Part shown: piece by piece, positions 26,512-35,643 of the stretch | Layout of the letters: each line of letters starts with the position of its first letter | Position numbering within the stretch: the stretch's first letter is position 1 | NCBI RefSeq assembly: GCF_005886875.1 | Contig: NZ_PNBY01000093.1 | Span: forward strand, 1-41,902 | DNA length: 41,902 nucleotides | Source of the DNA: Pseudoalteromonas aurantia | GTDB lineage: Bacteria > Pseudomonadota > Gammaproteobacteria > Enterobacterales > Alteromonadaceae | Direction: 5' to 3' | Made by a program: the position numbers and the translations under genes | Notes under the pieces: generated by a model | What the model was told of the DNA's origin: nothing | Seen by the model: the letters and a program-made list of their open reading frames with translations, nothing else | The model's database searches: none

Positions 26512-29220
26512 TTAAAACTCTTCCCACTCTTCTGAACCATCAGATAGTTGATTTCCCATTGCAACAGAGCTGGCAGATGCAGAAGGGGCTGACAATTCCA
26601 TACGCTCTGTAGGCTGCGGCGTGCGAGCTGCCAATGTTCGCTGTGCTTGGCTTGATTGCGCAGGTGACTCTGAATTCATGACCTGCATATTTTCACTTAA
26701 TGAAAAGAAATTAAGTAACCGCTTCATATCGTTGGCCTGTTCTGACATGGACTCACCAGCAGCTGAGGCTTCTTCCACTAATGCAGCATTTTGCTGCGTC
26801 ATTTCATCCATTTGCGACACAGCTTTATTTACTTGTTCAATTCCCGAACTTTGTTCAACTGACGCTTCAGCTATATCAGAAATCATTTGTGTCACATGTT
26901 TAACTGACGCCACAATATCTTTGAGTGTTTCGCCTGACTCATTCACTAAAATCGTGCCATCTTCTACTTTACCAACACTGTCACGGATCAAGTCTTTTAT
27001 TTCTTTTGCGGCGCCAGCTGAACGCTGCGCAAGATTACGAACCTCACCTGCAACGACCGCAAAGCCACGCCCTTGCTCCCCTGCTCTTGCTGCCTCAACA
27101 GCTGCATTCAATGCTAGTAAATTAGTTTGAAAAGCAATTTCATCAATCACACCTATAATATCGGATATTTTTTTACTCGATTCATTAATGGCCGACATAC
27201 TAGACACAGCTCTATTTACCACTTCCCCGCCTAGCATGGCTTTATCACAGGTTTCTTCAGCAAGTCCATTAGCAATTTTTGCATTATCTGCATTTTGCCT
27301 TACGGTACCTGTCATCTCTTCCATACTCGACGCTGTTTCTTCTAAAGACGAAGCTTGCTCTTCTGTTCTTTGACTTAGATCAGTATTTCCTTGTGATATT
27401 TCTTCAGCACCACTGGCCACCAAAGACGCTGACGAATTTATTCTATTGAGCACTTCGGTTAACTTGTTCGCCGTCGCATTCGCATCTTGTTTTAACTTAT
27501 CAAATGCTCCCTGGTATTCGGTTTTAACCCTTCGAGTTAGGTCTCCGGTCGCAAATCCATCTAACATCTGTGCGGTATCAGACACAGCACCATCAACAAT
27601 ACTGACAAATTCGTTTAAGCCTTGTGTTAGGCGTAAGTAAAACCCGTCTTTATTAGCTTCTTGCAGTCGTACACTCAAATCACCTTGGCCTGCAGACATA
27701 ACAAGCCCATTCACCTCAGACTCAATAGCGACTTCGGCGGTACGGTCTGACCACTCAACAACAGTGCCAATCCGCTCGCCGTCACCATCGATGATCGGAT
27801 TGGCAACTAAACCAAATGTTCTGCCACCGACCAAGATCTCTGTTTTATATACCGATGTGAGTCGCTCTAACATACTGCGTTGATGTGACGGGTCTTTATG
27901 GAATATATCGATATTTGCGCCTAACAACGCTCGGCTATCAAAATGAGGTAAGTCTTTTTTTATGTCACTCTCTGCATTACTCATCATTTGCACAACCGAC
28001 TTATTCATATACACAATGTTATGTTCATCATTCGCAATCATAATGTTGGTGGCAACATTATCAAGCGCACGTTTCACACGTAAATTCTCATTCACTTGTT
28101 CTTGCTCTTTTCGCGCCCTCACTAGTCGCTCGGTCTTATCATCCCATTCGACAACAGTCCCTAAGCGTTGATTATTGTCACCGTATACAGGAGTTGAGAT
28201 GAGCCCGAACGTAAACCCAGCTACCTGAATATCAGTGTTGTATGTTTGGGTTAATTTAGCCAGCAAATGTCTTTGATGACTGGGGTTAACATGGAAAACA
28301 TCAATACACTCTCCGATTAAGTTGTTTGCATCAAAGTTAGGGATTGACGTCTTAAGTTGCGCTTGATTTTTTCTGAGCATCTCTAATACAGAGTGATTAG
28401 CATATATAATGTTTAGATCCTCATCAGCTAGCATTACGTTTGTTTGGCATACATCTAATGCACTTAAAATTCTTGAGTTAAATTCAGCTAATTCCTGTCT
28501 CTTTATTTCTGCTTCTAGCCTACGACTAATATCTTTCCACTCTACTAGCGTATTAATTCGCTCATTGTCATCATTAAATACCGGCGTAGCGATTAACTCA
28601 AACGTTAACCCAGCCAATTTTATCGTTGTTGTGTATACCTCAGTTAAAGTGCTTAACAAGCCTCGTTGATGCGCTAGGTTTTTATGAAAAGCATCAATAT
28701 TTTGACCAACCAGATCATCAACATTAAAACCTGGTAAATCTTCCCTCAGTTTAATTTGATTTTCTCTGAACATACAGGTCACAGAGTCATTCAAGTATGT
28801 AATATTCAAATCCGCATCGGCTACCATAATGTTTGCTTGGCACACCTGTAATGCACGAAGTAACCCATCTAGATGGCTTTGTTCGGAACAAGTTTGATTG
28901 TCAGATTGCATATACAAAGCTTGCTTTAGCTGCGGATAATAACTGAAATCTACCTGAGCTATCGCATCGAGTTCACTCACTTTAAGCTGTGGCATCAACA
29001 ATTCAACACAATCTAATCTGGCGGCATAAAGATTTAAATTTTGCTTTAAATATAAAACCCCTAATAAGGTCACGACAATAGGCAATAACATAAGTAAGCT
29101 CGTGAGTAATGACAACTCAATACCAATAAACTTAAATGCCAAAGCAATACAGGTTACTTGAGCGATACCAACATAAATTAGCTTATTGCTTATCGCACTT
29201 TGTACGTTATAAGTACTCAT
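26512..29220 (-). CDS. Triple-PAS methyl-accepting chemotaxis protein with CheR-tether tail
   Basis: A 902-aa receptor. Two membrane helices close together (about 12-32 and 36-57) leave almost no periplasmic loop, so sensing is cytoplasmic. Three tandem PAS domains follow (about 121-233, 251-363, 383-495). Each has an F-H-x-x-x-x-HQR segment (H179/H184, H310/H315, H441/H446) and a terminal EW-x-D (W228, W359, W490), all spaced by exactly 131 residues. Two HAMP-like segments (GQGDLSVRL near 511, ATGDLTRRV near 557) lead to a signalling hairpin with [20 protein letters not shown]. The C-terminus EWEEF fits a CheR-binding pentapeptide, as in Pseudomonas Aer2/McpB. A heme- or flavin-based oxygen/redox role is inferred from the Aer2-like PAS motif. 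The ATG has GGAG 7 bases upstream. Confidence 0.93.
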   Translation of the reverse strand: MSTYNVQSAISNKLIYVGIAQVTCIALAFKFIGIELSLLTSLLMLLPIVVTLLGVLYLKQNLNLYAARLDCVELLMPQLKVSELDAIAQVDFSYYPQLKQALYMQSDNQTCSEQSHLDGLLRALQVCQANIMVADADLNITYLNDSVTCMFRENQIKLREDLPGFNVDDLVGQNIDAFHKNLAHQRGLLSTLTEVYTTTIKLAGLTFELIATPVFNDDNERINTLVEWKDISRRLEAEIKRQELAEFNSRILSALDVCQTNVMLADEDLNIIYANHSVLEMLRKNQAQLKTSIPNFDANNLIGECIDVFHVNPSHQRHLLAKLTQTYNTDIQVAGFTFGLISTPVYGDNNQRLGTVVEWDDKTERLVRARKEQEQVNENLRVKRALDNVATNIMIANDEHNIVYMNKSVVQMMSNAESDIKKDLPHFDSRALLGANIDIFHKDPSHQRSMLERLTSVYKTEILVGGRTFGLVANPIIDGDGERIGTVVEWSDRTAEVAIESEVNGLVMSAGQGDLSVRLQEANKDGFYLRLTQGLNEFVSIVDGAVSDTAQMLDGFATGDLTRRVKTEYQGAFDKLKQDANATANKLTEVLNRINSSASLVASGAEEISQGNTDLSQRTEEQASSLEETASSMEEMTGTVRQNADNAKIANGLAEETCDKAMLGGEVVNRAVSSMSAINESSKKISDIIGVIDEIAFQTNLLALNAAVEAARAGEQGRGFAVVAGEVRNLAQRSAGAAKEIKDLIRDSVGKVEDGTILVNESGETLKDIVASVKHVTQMISDIAEASVEQSSGIEQVNKAVSQMDEMTQQNAALVEEASAAGESMSEQANDMKRLLNFFSLSENMQVMNSESPAQSSQAQRTLAARTPQPTERMELSAPSASASSVAMGNQLSDGSEEWEEF
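27736..28860 (-). repeat. Three tandem PAS coding repeats, 393-base period
   Basis: Within the receptor gene, three PAS-coding units keep strict 131-codon register: the FH and W landmarks recur at exactly that distance both times. Protein similarity is clear (for example LVEWKD, VVEWDD, VVEWSD), but the DNA has diverged, which indicates old internal duplication. Confidence 0.85.
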
Positions 29221-29232
29221 ATCTTCTCCAGT

Positions 29233-29742
29233 TTACCCATGATGCATATAATTTGCGCTTAAATCTAACACCCTAGCCAAATTTAATAACACGACCATTT
29301 TTTCACCCACATTCACCAGACCATGCACATACTGAGTATTATCTGAATCTTGAAAGTCGGGCACATCTTTTGCGGTTTCCTCAGAAATACTATAAACATC
29401 AGAAACAGCATCCACGACTAGCCCCATCACTTTATGCTGCTCTTTAATTTCCACAGACACAACTATCACAACCGTCAGAGGGCTGTAAGCGACACTATCA
29501 ATACCAAACCTTAGCCGTAAATCCACAATCGGGACTATCGTGCCCCGTAAATTAATAGCGCCTTTAACAAATGGTGGTGCGTTCGGGATCACCGTGGCAT
29601 CTTCCCACCCTCGAATCTCCTGCACAGCTAAAATATCCATGCCATATTCTTCACCAGCCATCATGAAAGTGAGGTATTGATTTTCGTCTTGCTGCCCACC
29701 TAATATCAATTGCTGATTTAGCTCCGCTTGCTTACTCATCAT
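29233..29742 (-). CDS. cheW: Coupling protein CheW
   Basis: Adaptor linking receptors to CheA. 169 aa, a single CheW/SH3-like domain: YLTFMMAGEEYGMDILAVQE, INLRGTIVPIVDLRLRFG and VMGLVVDAVSDV. The start overlaps the cheA stop as ATGA (a second ATG follows immediately). An AGAGG site lies inside the end of cheA. Only one cheW is present in the operon, whereas related Vibrio clusters can have two. Confidence 0.96.
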   Translation of the reverse strand: MMSKQAELNQQLILGGQQDENQYLTFMMAGEEYGMDILAVQEIRGWEDATVIPNAPPFVKGAINLRGTIVPIVDLRLRFGIDSVAYSPLTVVIVVSVEIKEQHKVMGLVVDAVSDVYSISEETAKDVPDFQDSDNTQYVHGLVNVGEKMVVLLNLARVLDLSANYMHHG

Positions 29743-31820
29743 GCAACCTCTATCGCTTTAGCTTCAACTAACAGCTCTTGAGAGCCTGGGCGCTTGAGGC
29801 CACTGAGCTTTATAAGACCGCTTATATCAATGATCAACGATACCCGCCCATCACCCAAAATCGTCGCGCCAGAAATGCCATCCACCTTTTGATAATTCGC
29901 TTCCAAGCTTTTGATCACTACTTGCTGCTGTGCCAGTAAATCATCAACCAGTAAACCAACTTTATGATTATCACTTTCGACAACCACTAGCAGCGTTTTG
30001 TCGAGCTCTTCTATTGCTCCTTGGTGGGTAAAGATGTCGTAAAGTCTTAAGATAGGAATATATTCATCTCGCAGCCGCAGCACATCTAGGTCTTTGCCTA
30101 CTCTACTCACTTTAGTAATATCAATCTGTAACGATTCGACAATTGAAATCAAAGGAATAATATAGGTATGCTGCGCAACTTTAACTAATTGACCATCCAG
30201 TATTGCTAGTGTTAATGGCAAACGAATAGTAAATGTAGAGCCAACCCCAGGTGCAGACGACACCTCCACCGAACCGTTTAGTGCCTGAATATTACGTCGT
30301 ACAACGTCCATCCCTACGCCACGCCCTGAAATATCACTCACTTCATCAGCGGTTGAAAAGCCTGGCATAAAAATAAGCTCATTGATTTCATCGGCTGTTA
30401 GTTCATCCTCAGGTTGTACCAACCCATTAGCAATGGCTTTTTCTTTTATTCTCTGTGTATTGAGCCCTTGTCCATCATCCATAATTTCAATCACAATGTT
30501 GCCACCTTGATGAAAAGCGTTAAGCGTAACAATACCCACAGGGTCTTTACCTGCAGCAACACGCTCTTCCGGAGTTTCTAAACCATGATCCAATGAGTTC
30601 CTGACCAAATGAACCATAGGATCTGAAATTTTCTCCATCACGGTTTTATCTAACTCGGTTTGCTCTCCAGCTAGTTTAAGTTCAACTTGCTTATTTAACT
30701 TCTGTGATATGTCTCTCACTAACCTTGGGAATCGACTAAATACAAAACTGATAGGGAGCATTCTGATCCGCATGACATTTTCTTGTAAATCTCGCGTATT
30801 ATGTGCCAACTGCGCAAGCCCTTCTTGTAAAGAAGTAATTGTAGTTTCGCTTATCTCCTGCTCGCCAATTTGACTAAGCATTGCTTGCGTTATGACCAGC
30901 TCGCCAACCATATTGATCAAAGAGTCAACTTTATCAATTCCAACCCGAATTGATGTTGTGCTTTGCTCAGCAGGCTTTTTAGTTTCGACTTTTTTTGCAG
31001 AGGTTGCTGCCTTTGTAGCAGGTGAGGAAGAAGACACGCTAACCGCCGCATTAGCGCTTGAACTATCTTCAGTTAAATTTATACCACTGCGCCCTTCAGA
31101 TTCAAACAGCCCGCCACACACTGTAATTTCAATATGAGCATCATCTTCTACCCATTCAAATATTTCTTTGATTGCGCTTTCAGAGCGAGCTGTTGTTAAG
31201 AAAAACCGCCAACTTAAAAAGCACTCATCTGGACTTAAATTTTCAAAGTCAGGGATCGCATCATAAAATACATTGGTTTCTAATTCACCAAGCTCTAACA
31301 ATTCACTGATCATATAGAGTGGTTCGTTACCCGTTTTAAATAAATGGGGATGGGGTTTAAAATCGATTTGAAAGGTAGACTCGCTTTCTACTTGCACAGT
31401 TTCTTGTATATTTTGACTTTCAGAACCTTCACTCATACCAAGAATAACTTCAAACCTTTGCCGCAAATCATTCGCATCGCCCAGATCTGGTGTCTGTTCT
31501 ACTTGAAGTGCACTTAAGAGGGCTCGTAAACAATCAACTGACTTCAATAATAAATTAACATGTTCTGCTGTAAGCTGACGCTGCCCGTCTCTTATCTGAT
31601 CTAATAACGTCTCAAGCACATGCGTAAAATCGGAAACGGACGTAAAACCAAATGTACCACTACCGCCTTTAATGGAATGCGCAGCTCTGAAAATGGTATT
31701 GATTGTTTCCGAATCTTCGGTCCCCGGCTCTAAGTTCAGCAGCTCAGCTTCCATTACGTCTAATCCTTCAAAGCTCTCCTCAAAGAAAACCTCAAAAAAT
31801 TGGCTTAAATCAATACTCAT
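29739..31820 (-). CDS. cheA: Chemotaxis histidine kinase CheA
   Basis: 693 aa. P1 HPt domain with phospho-accepting H48 in AAHSIKGGSGTFG. A P2-like module lies about 160-245 (FKPHPHLFKTGNEPLYMI to FEWVEDD). An Ala/Ser/Lys linker leads to the P3 dimerisation helix, then P4 ATPase with HLVRNSLDHGLE, IMDDGQGLN, GFSTADEVSDISGRGVGMDVV, and a P5 CheW-like domain (ISGATILGDGRVSLIIDI). Full length and intact, so an active kinase is expected. AGGAG precedes the ATG by 7 bases; overlaps cheW. Confidence 0.97.
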   Translation of the reverse strand: MSIDLSQFFEVFFEESFEGLDVMEAELLNLEPGTEDSETINTIFRAAHSIKGGSGTFGFTSVSDFTHVLETLLDQIRDGQRQLTAEHVNLLLKSVDCLRALLSALQVEQTPDLGDANDLRQRFEVILGMSEGSESQNIQETVQVESESTFQIDFKPHPHLFKTGNEPLYMISELLELGELETNVFYDAIPDFENLSPDECFLSWRFFLTTARSESAIKEIFEWVEDDAHIEITVCGGLFESEGRSGINLTEDSSSANAAVSVSSSSPATKAATSAKKVETKKPAEQSTTSIRVGIDKVDSLINMVGELVITQAMLSQIGEQEISETTITSLQEGLAQLAHNTRDLQENVMRIRMLPISFVFSRFPRLVRDISQKLNKQVELKLAGEQTELDKTVMEKISDPMVHLVRNSLDHGLETPEERVAAGKDPVGIVTLNAFHQGGNIVIEIMDDGQGLNTQRIKEKAIANGLVQPEDELTADEINELIFMPGFSTADEVSDISGRGVGMDVVRRNIQALNGSVEVSSAPGVGSTFTIRLPLTLAILDGQLVKVAQHTYIIPLISIVESLQIDITKVSRVGKDLDVLRLRDEYIPILRLYDIFTHQGAIEELDKTLLVVVESDNHKVGLLVDDLLAQQQVVIKSLEANYQKVDGISGATILGDGRVSLIIDISGLIKLSGLKRPGSQELLVEAKAIEVA

Positions 31821-31834
31821 AAGGCACTCCTAGA

Positions 31835-32197
31835 TCAACGAATAACCTTTTTCAACACGGCGAGCAACTGCTCAGGATTAAAGGGTTTAACAATCCAACC
31901 CGTTGCGCCTGCGGCTTTGCCTTCGGTTTTTTTATCTAAACCAGATTCAGTCGTCAGCATCAATAATGGGGTAAACTTATAATTAGGTAATGAACGCAAT
32001 TCGCGTATCAGTGTAATCCCATCCATCACTGGCATATTTATATCAGAAATGACTGCATCAAACCCTTGCTGTTTTGCAATTGCCAATGCCTCACTGCCAT
32101 CCTTTGCCTCAGTGACATCAAACCCTGCCTTTTTTAATGTAAACCCGACCATTTGTCGCATAGATGCTGAATCGTCTACAGCCAAAATCTTTTTCAT
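31835..32197 (-). CDS. cheY: CheY-like response regulator
   Basis: 120-aa single-domain receiver. Acidic pair DD8-9 in VDDSASMRQM, phospho-acceptor D52 in ISDINMPVMDG, switch threonine in LMLTTES and lysine in VKPFNPEQL. Phosphorylated by the neighbouring CheA (inferred from context). Whether it acts on the flagellar motor or as a phosphate sink is not decided by the sequence. AGAGG lies 6-7 bases before the ATG. Confidence 0.94.
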   Translation of the reverse strand: MKKILAVDDSASMRQMVGFTLKKAGFDVTEAKDGSEALAIAKQQGFDAVISDINMPVMDGITLIRELRSLPNYKFTPLLMLTTESGLDKKTEGKAAGATGWIVKPFNPEQLLAVLKKVIR

Positions 32198-32206
32198 ACA
32201 GACCTC

Positions 32207-32479
32207 TTAATTAACGCTATCTAGGGCTAAGAACTTTACTAGACCTAACTCATCAACCGCATTACGAAACGCAGTACTTTGCCCATGCCAAACTATTTGA
32301 TGATTAATACTCAGAAGATGCTTTTGTAATGCGCATAGCAATTGTATTGAGGCAGTATCTGCTCTACTTACCTCTGATATGTCAATACAAATATCATGCT
32401 CCACATGAAGTTCTTGACGAAGCTGTTGATGTAAATCTTCAACTTGACTGATTGTCAATTCGGGTGAAAGCTTTAACAT
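32207..32479 (-). CDS. STAS-domain (anti-anti-sigma-like) protein
   Basis: 90 aa, a single STAS domain. The phosphorylation-site region reads IDISEVSRADTASIQLLCAL: the usual D-[ST]-[AS]-G is D-T-A-S (D41-S44), so a phosphorylatable residue is kept but the Gly is not. It heads the chemosensory operon, 9 bases before cheY. STAS proteins in such clusters have been proposed as CheA- or receptor-linked adaptors; the partner here is unknown. The ribosome site AAGGA lies about 13 bases upstream, longer than usual. Confidence 0.85.
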   Translation of the reverse strand: MLKLSPELTISQVEDLHQQLRQELHVEHDICIDISEVSRADTASIQLLCALQKHLLSINHQIVWHGQSTAFRNAVDELGLVKFLALDSVN

Positions 32480-32650
32480 GTGCGTAGCACTGTCCTTGTA
32501 AATTTTATCTTTATAAATTTAGCTTAGACGTAGATATAAAAAATGCCATTAAACTTAAGACAAAAAAGGTAAAAATAATTAGCGTGTTAGAGGTTAATTC
32601 TAAAGGTAATAACTAGCTCATCTAAAGTGTTAATACTATTAAGCGGTTCA

Positions 32651-33256
32651 CTAAATTGCGATTATTTTAAAATCACGTACCAAGGTAGTAATGTCGATTA
32701 GCGGAATTTCATTTACCGTATATTTTGCTTTAAAGATTGCAGCCAATTCACCTCGAGGGTTAATTAAAGCCACAGAAGCGCTATGGTCAACATAATACTC
32801 TTGCTCCGTACTGTTATTAATTGCATATATCAGTCCAATATCTCGGACAAATGGAAATAACTGAGCATGTGGACCACTTAATGCTTTAAACTCATGATTA
32901 AAATAATTGATGTACGCGTGACGTTTAGCGGGTGTATCTCGTTGCGGATCAACAGACACAAACCATACTGATATTGGGTAGTCTTTTTCGAGTTGCTGAT
33001 AAACTTGTGATAGTTTAACCAATGTCATCGGGCATATATCAGGGCAACTGGTGTAACCTAAAAAAAGAAGCGTCCACTGGTCATGTAAGCTTTTTTCAGT
33101 CGTTATCTGGCCATTTTCATCATTTAATGCAAACGGCTTAATTATTTTAGGATTTTGATACTGTACCACTAGATCCGATATTTGCGGCTCTTCAGCGCAC
33201 CCTAGCATCAAGTACATAATAGAAATCAATAAAAAAGAGCGCATTAAACAATCCAT
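32651..33256 (-). CDS. SCO1/SenC-family copper chaperone, lipoprotein
   Basis: Copper delivery or thiol reduction for the CuA centre of cytochrome oxidase subunit II. 201 aa, or 197 aa from the second ATG at 33244, which forms a TAATG overlap with the ctaB stop and may be the true start. Lipobox LMLGC (C20) indicates membrane anchoring. Copper ligands C71 and C75 in CPDIC and H158 in YVDHSAS; VDPQRDTP is conserved. Last gene of the cox operon. Confidence 0.94.
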   Translation of the reverse strand: MDCLMRSFLLISIMYLMLGCAEEPQISDLVVQYQNPKIIKPFALNDENGQITTEKSLHDQWTLLFLGYTSCPDICPMTLVKLSQVYQQLEKDYPISVWFVSVDPQRDTPAKRHAYINYFNHEFKALSGPHAQLFPFVRDIGLIYAINNSTEQEYYVDHSASVALINPRGELAAIFKAKYTVNEIPLIDITTLVRDFKIIAI

Positions 33257-34146
33257 TTATCAGCAAAAAGAGCGATAAAGAGTAACAGTAAATGGCTAAT
33301 TGAAAAACGAAAAAGTGCCATTGCTTTTTCATCAGAAGGCCAAAAGTACAAACTTAGGCTCTTTGTGATAAACCAAATATTCAAAATGCTTGAACACACT
33401 AAATAAAACAAACCTGACATTGATATCAGATAAGGCACAACACAAATGAGAGCCAAAATAACGGTATACACAATCATGCAAATCTGAGTAAACTCGATAC
33501 CATGTGTCACTGGTAGCATCGGAACATTGGCGCGTTTGTAGTCGTTTCGACGAGCAATGGCTAGCGCCCAAAAATGAGGGGGGGTCCAAGCAAAAATCAT
33601 CATCACCAATAATAGTGGTTCGGCATCAAGTTGACCTGTTTCACTCACCCAACCCAATAATGGCGGCATAGCGCCAGCTAACCCACCAATAACAATATTT
33701 TGTGGCGTTGCTCGTTTAAGGAATAATGTATAAACAACCGCATACCCAAGTAATGCCATAAAAGTAAGTACAGTACATAAAACATTACTCCAAACAAGCA
33801 ATACTGATATGCCTGCCACCGTCAACACACACGCAAACTCCAAAGCATGCCTCACTGATAAACGCTCGGTTGCTAAAGGTCGATGTCGTGTTCGCGCCAT
33901 TTTTTGATCTATCTCTCTATCGACCACATGATTAATCGCCGCTGCTGCTGCTGCCAAACTCCCAATTCCAATCAAACTCATAATCTGCGCAAACCATGTT
34001 CTTTCAGTCTCTGGCGCAAGCGCTATACCAACCCAAGCGGTGATCACCAGCATTAACACTACTTTTGCTTTGCAAATAGCAATATAGTTACGCGCTATAC
34101 TCCATAAAGAAACAGGGACAATGTGATTTATTGATAGTGTTTTCAT
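33244..34146 (-). CDS. ctaB: Protoheme IX farnesyltransferase
   Basis: Converts heme b to heme O by adding a farnesyl group, the first step to heme A. 300 aa from the ATG at 34146, which follows an AGGTGG ribosome site and overlaps the ctaA stop as ATGA; an upstream ATG at 34182 would add 12 residues. UbiA-family signature N72-x3-D76-x3-D80 (INHVVDREIDQKM) with a second Asp-rich region near the middle, and about eight or nine membrane helices. Also known as cyoE or cox10. Confidence 0.95.
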   Translation of the reverse strand: MKTLSINHIVPVSLWSIARNYIAICKAKVVLMLVITAWVGIALAPETERTWFAQIMSLIGIGSLAAAAAAINHVVDREIDQKMARTRHRPLATERLSVRHALEFACVLTVAGISVLLVWSNVLCTVLTFMALLGYAVVYTLFLKRATPQNIVIGGLAGAMPPLLGWVSETGQLDAEPLLLVMMIFAWTPPHFWALAIARRNDYKRANVPMLPVTHGIEFTQICMIVYTVILALICVVPYLISMSGLFYLVCSSILNIWFITKSLSLYFWPSDEKAMALFRFSISHLLLLFIALFADKWIV

Positions 34147-35135
34147 AGAGCCACCTGACATCGATATTTTATTAAAAAGCAAAGTCTAACCATACTTACC
34201 AATAGCATCGCGGCCATAAAATTGTGAAAAAGGGTTAATAACAAAGGAAATTTTAAATGCACAATGGCTGAGCCAACAGTTAATTGAATGAGCAAGAGGA
34301 TAACCACCCATAACACTGCAATTTTAAACGTTTTACTCACTGCGACTCGATAGAGCTTCCATGCCATTGCAAAAATGGCTAACGCAGTAACAAGTGCCCA
34401 CAGCCTATGAACAAAGTGTATCGACAGCCTAGTATCAAATGGTAGTACGCCATATTCATAGTTTTCTTTACCCAGAGGTAAATGAAACAAGCTCTCTAAA
34501 GAAAACAGCTCTATATTGTTGCACACTGGAAGTCCTGTGCAGTGGGGAGCAGCATAATTCGCGGCAACCCACCCTCCAAACGCAATTTGTATACTCAAGA
34601 TCACCAATACCCCAAGCGTCAAATTAAAATAGTGAGATACTCTATCTTCAAGCGGTTCTTGGCTATTCGTCACTCTAAAATACACTAATGACAAGATTGC
34701 TAAGATACTAAAGCCACCGAGTAAGTGCCCCATTACAACGAACGGCTGTAAATTCAATGTCACAGTCCACATACCTAAAGCGCCCTGAAGCACAATCAAT
34801 ACAGCAAGCAGAGCCACCAGCTTCACAGGTAACACACTCTGCTTTTTATTACGTACAGCAATAATACAAAGAAACGCGATGAGTAATCCCAAACAACCAG
34901 CAAAATAGCGATGTACCATTTCTATCCATGCTTTCTTTGGCTCTAATTGGCTATTGGGAAACAATGACTCAGCAAGTAAAACATCTGTCGCATGAGTAGG
35001 CACCGTGATAAAACCATAACAACCTGGCCAATCAGGGCAACCAAGTCCTGAGTTGCTCAAACGTGTATATGCGCCTAAAGTGACCACAAGTGCAGCAAGT
35101 AAACAACTAAACAATGCAATTCTTTTATAGTTCAT
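34143..35135 (-). CDS. ctaA: Heme A synthase
   Basis: Oxidises heme O to heme A for the aa3 oxidase. About 330 aa with eight membrane helices (COX15/CtaA). Heme-ligand histidines are visible in EMVHRYFAG, VVMGHLLGGF, HFVHRLWAL and LFHNFMAAM. Start ATG 35135 with AAGGGG 7 bases upstream; a GTG at 35138 is adjacent. It sits between the SCO-like gene and ctaB, overlapping ctaB by ATGA. Confidence 0.94.
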   Translation of the reverse strand: MNYKRIALFSCLLAALVVTLGAYTRLSNSGLGCPDWPGCYGFITVPTHATDVLLAESLFPNSQLEPKKAWIEMVHRYFAGCLGLLIAFLCIIAVRNKKQSVLPVKLVALLAVLIVLQGALGMWTVTLNLQPFVVMGHLLGGFSILAILSLVYFRVTNSQEPLEDRVSHYFNLTLGVLVILSIQIAFGGWVAANYAAPHCTGLPVCNNIELFSLESLFHLPLGKENYEYGVLPFDTRLSIHFVHRLWALVTALAIFAMAWKLYRVAVSKTFKIAVLWVVILLLIQLTVGSAIVHLKFPLLLTLFHNFMAAMLLVSMVRLCFLIKYRCQVAL

Positions 35136-35146
35136 CACCCAGCCCC

Positions 35147-35641
35147 TTAGCTACTACGCGCATAGTTAAGTAATTTCTTTAAATCTTTCAGCATTCCCTT
35201 GTGACGCATTCTATTTTCCTGAACATCCAAGCTCGGTTGGTATTCAAGTACGACTAATCCTCTATGATCAATCAAATATAAATTACCTGGTTCTAAGTTC
35301 TGCTGATTTGGATAGCTCACCGCCTTGCCAACCTTAAAATCCCTACCAAATACAGCTAAATTGACACGCTGTTGGTTCTTTCCTAAAGCAGTATGGATAT
35401 TAGATAAATCGTTCAACTGCCGCTCACAAGGCGCTTGACAATGAACAGGGGCATTTAAAGCAATTGTCCACAAAACACCAGGCGCTTGCTGCCAATCAGA
35501 AATCGTAATTTCTTCATCAACAAACTTACCGCTATTTGTTGCACTTTGCGGTAACCAATTAAAAGAAAGCGCAGTGTATGCAAGTATTAGAGGTACCCCA
35601 CAACACAAGAGGAATAACCACATAGGTTTGTTTTTCATCAT
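35147..35641 (-). CDS. SCO-like membrane-anchored protein of the cox operon
   Basis: 165 aa from the ATG at 35641 (AAGGAG 8 bases upstream). One N-terminal membrane helix (7-27), then a thioredoxin-like region with C68-x3-C72 (HCQAPCERQLNDL) that aligns by eye with the CPDIC region of SCO1. The SCO histidine has no clear equivalent, where the chain reads NLYLIDHRGLVVLEY. Homologues occur at the same place in Pseudomonas cox operons and are annotated only as oxidase-associated. A role in thiol or copper handling during CuA assembly is inferred. The longer frame upstream overlaps SURF1 and is discarded. Confidence 0.8.
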   Translation of the reverse strand: MMKNKPMWLFLLCCGVPLILAYTALSFNWLPQSATNSGKFVDEEITISDWQQAPGVLWTIALNAPVHCQAPCERQLNDLSNIHTALGKNQQRVNLAVFGRDFKVGKAVSYPNQQNLEPGNLYLIDHRGLVVLEYQPSLDVQENRMRHKGMLKDLKKLLNYARSS

Positions 35642-35643
35642 CA

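Noticed and set aside
26621..27130. 169-codon plus-strand frame opposite the receptor signalling domain
   Set aside because: Antisense shadow of the highly conserved chemoreceptor hairpin; low-complexity Ser/Ala/Thr content and no ribosome site or recognisable domain.
32500..32560. Possible sigma-28 or sigma-70 promoter before the STAS gene
   Set aside because: AT-rich hexamers are present, but no -35/-10 pair of either class has correct spacing; too weak to list.
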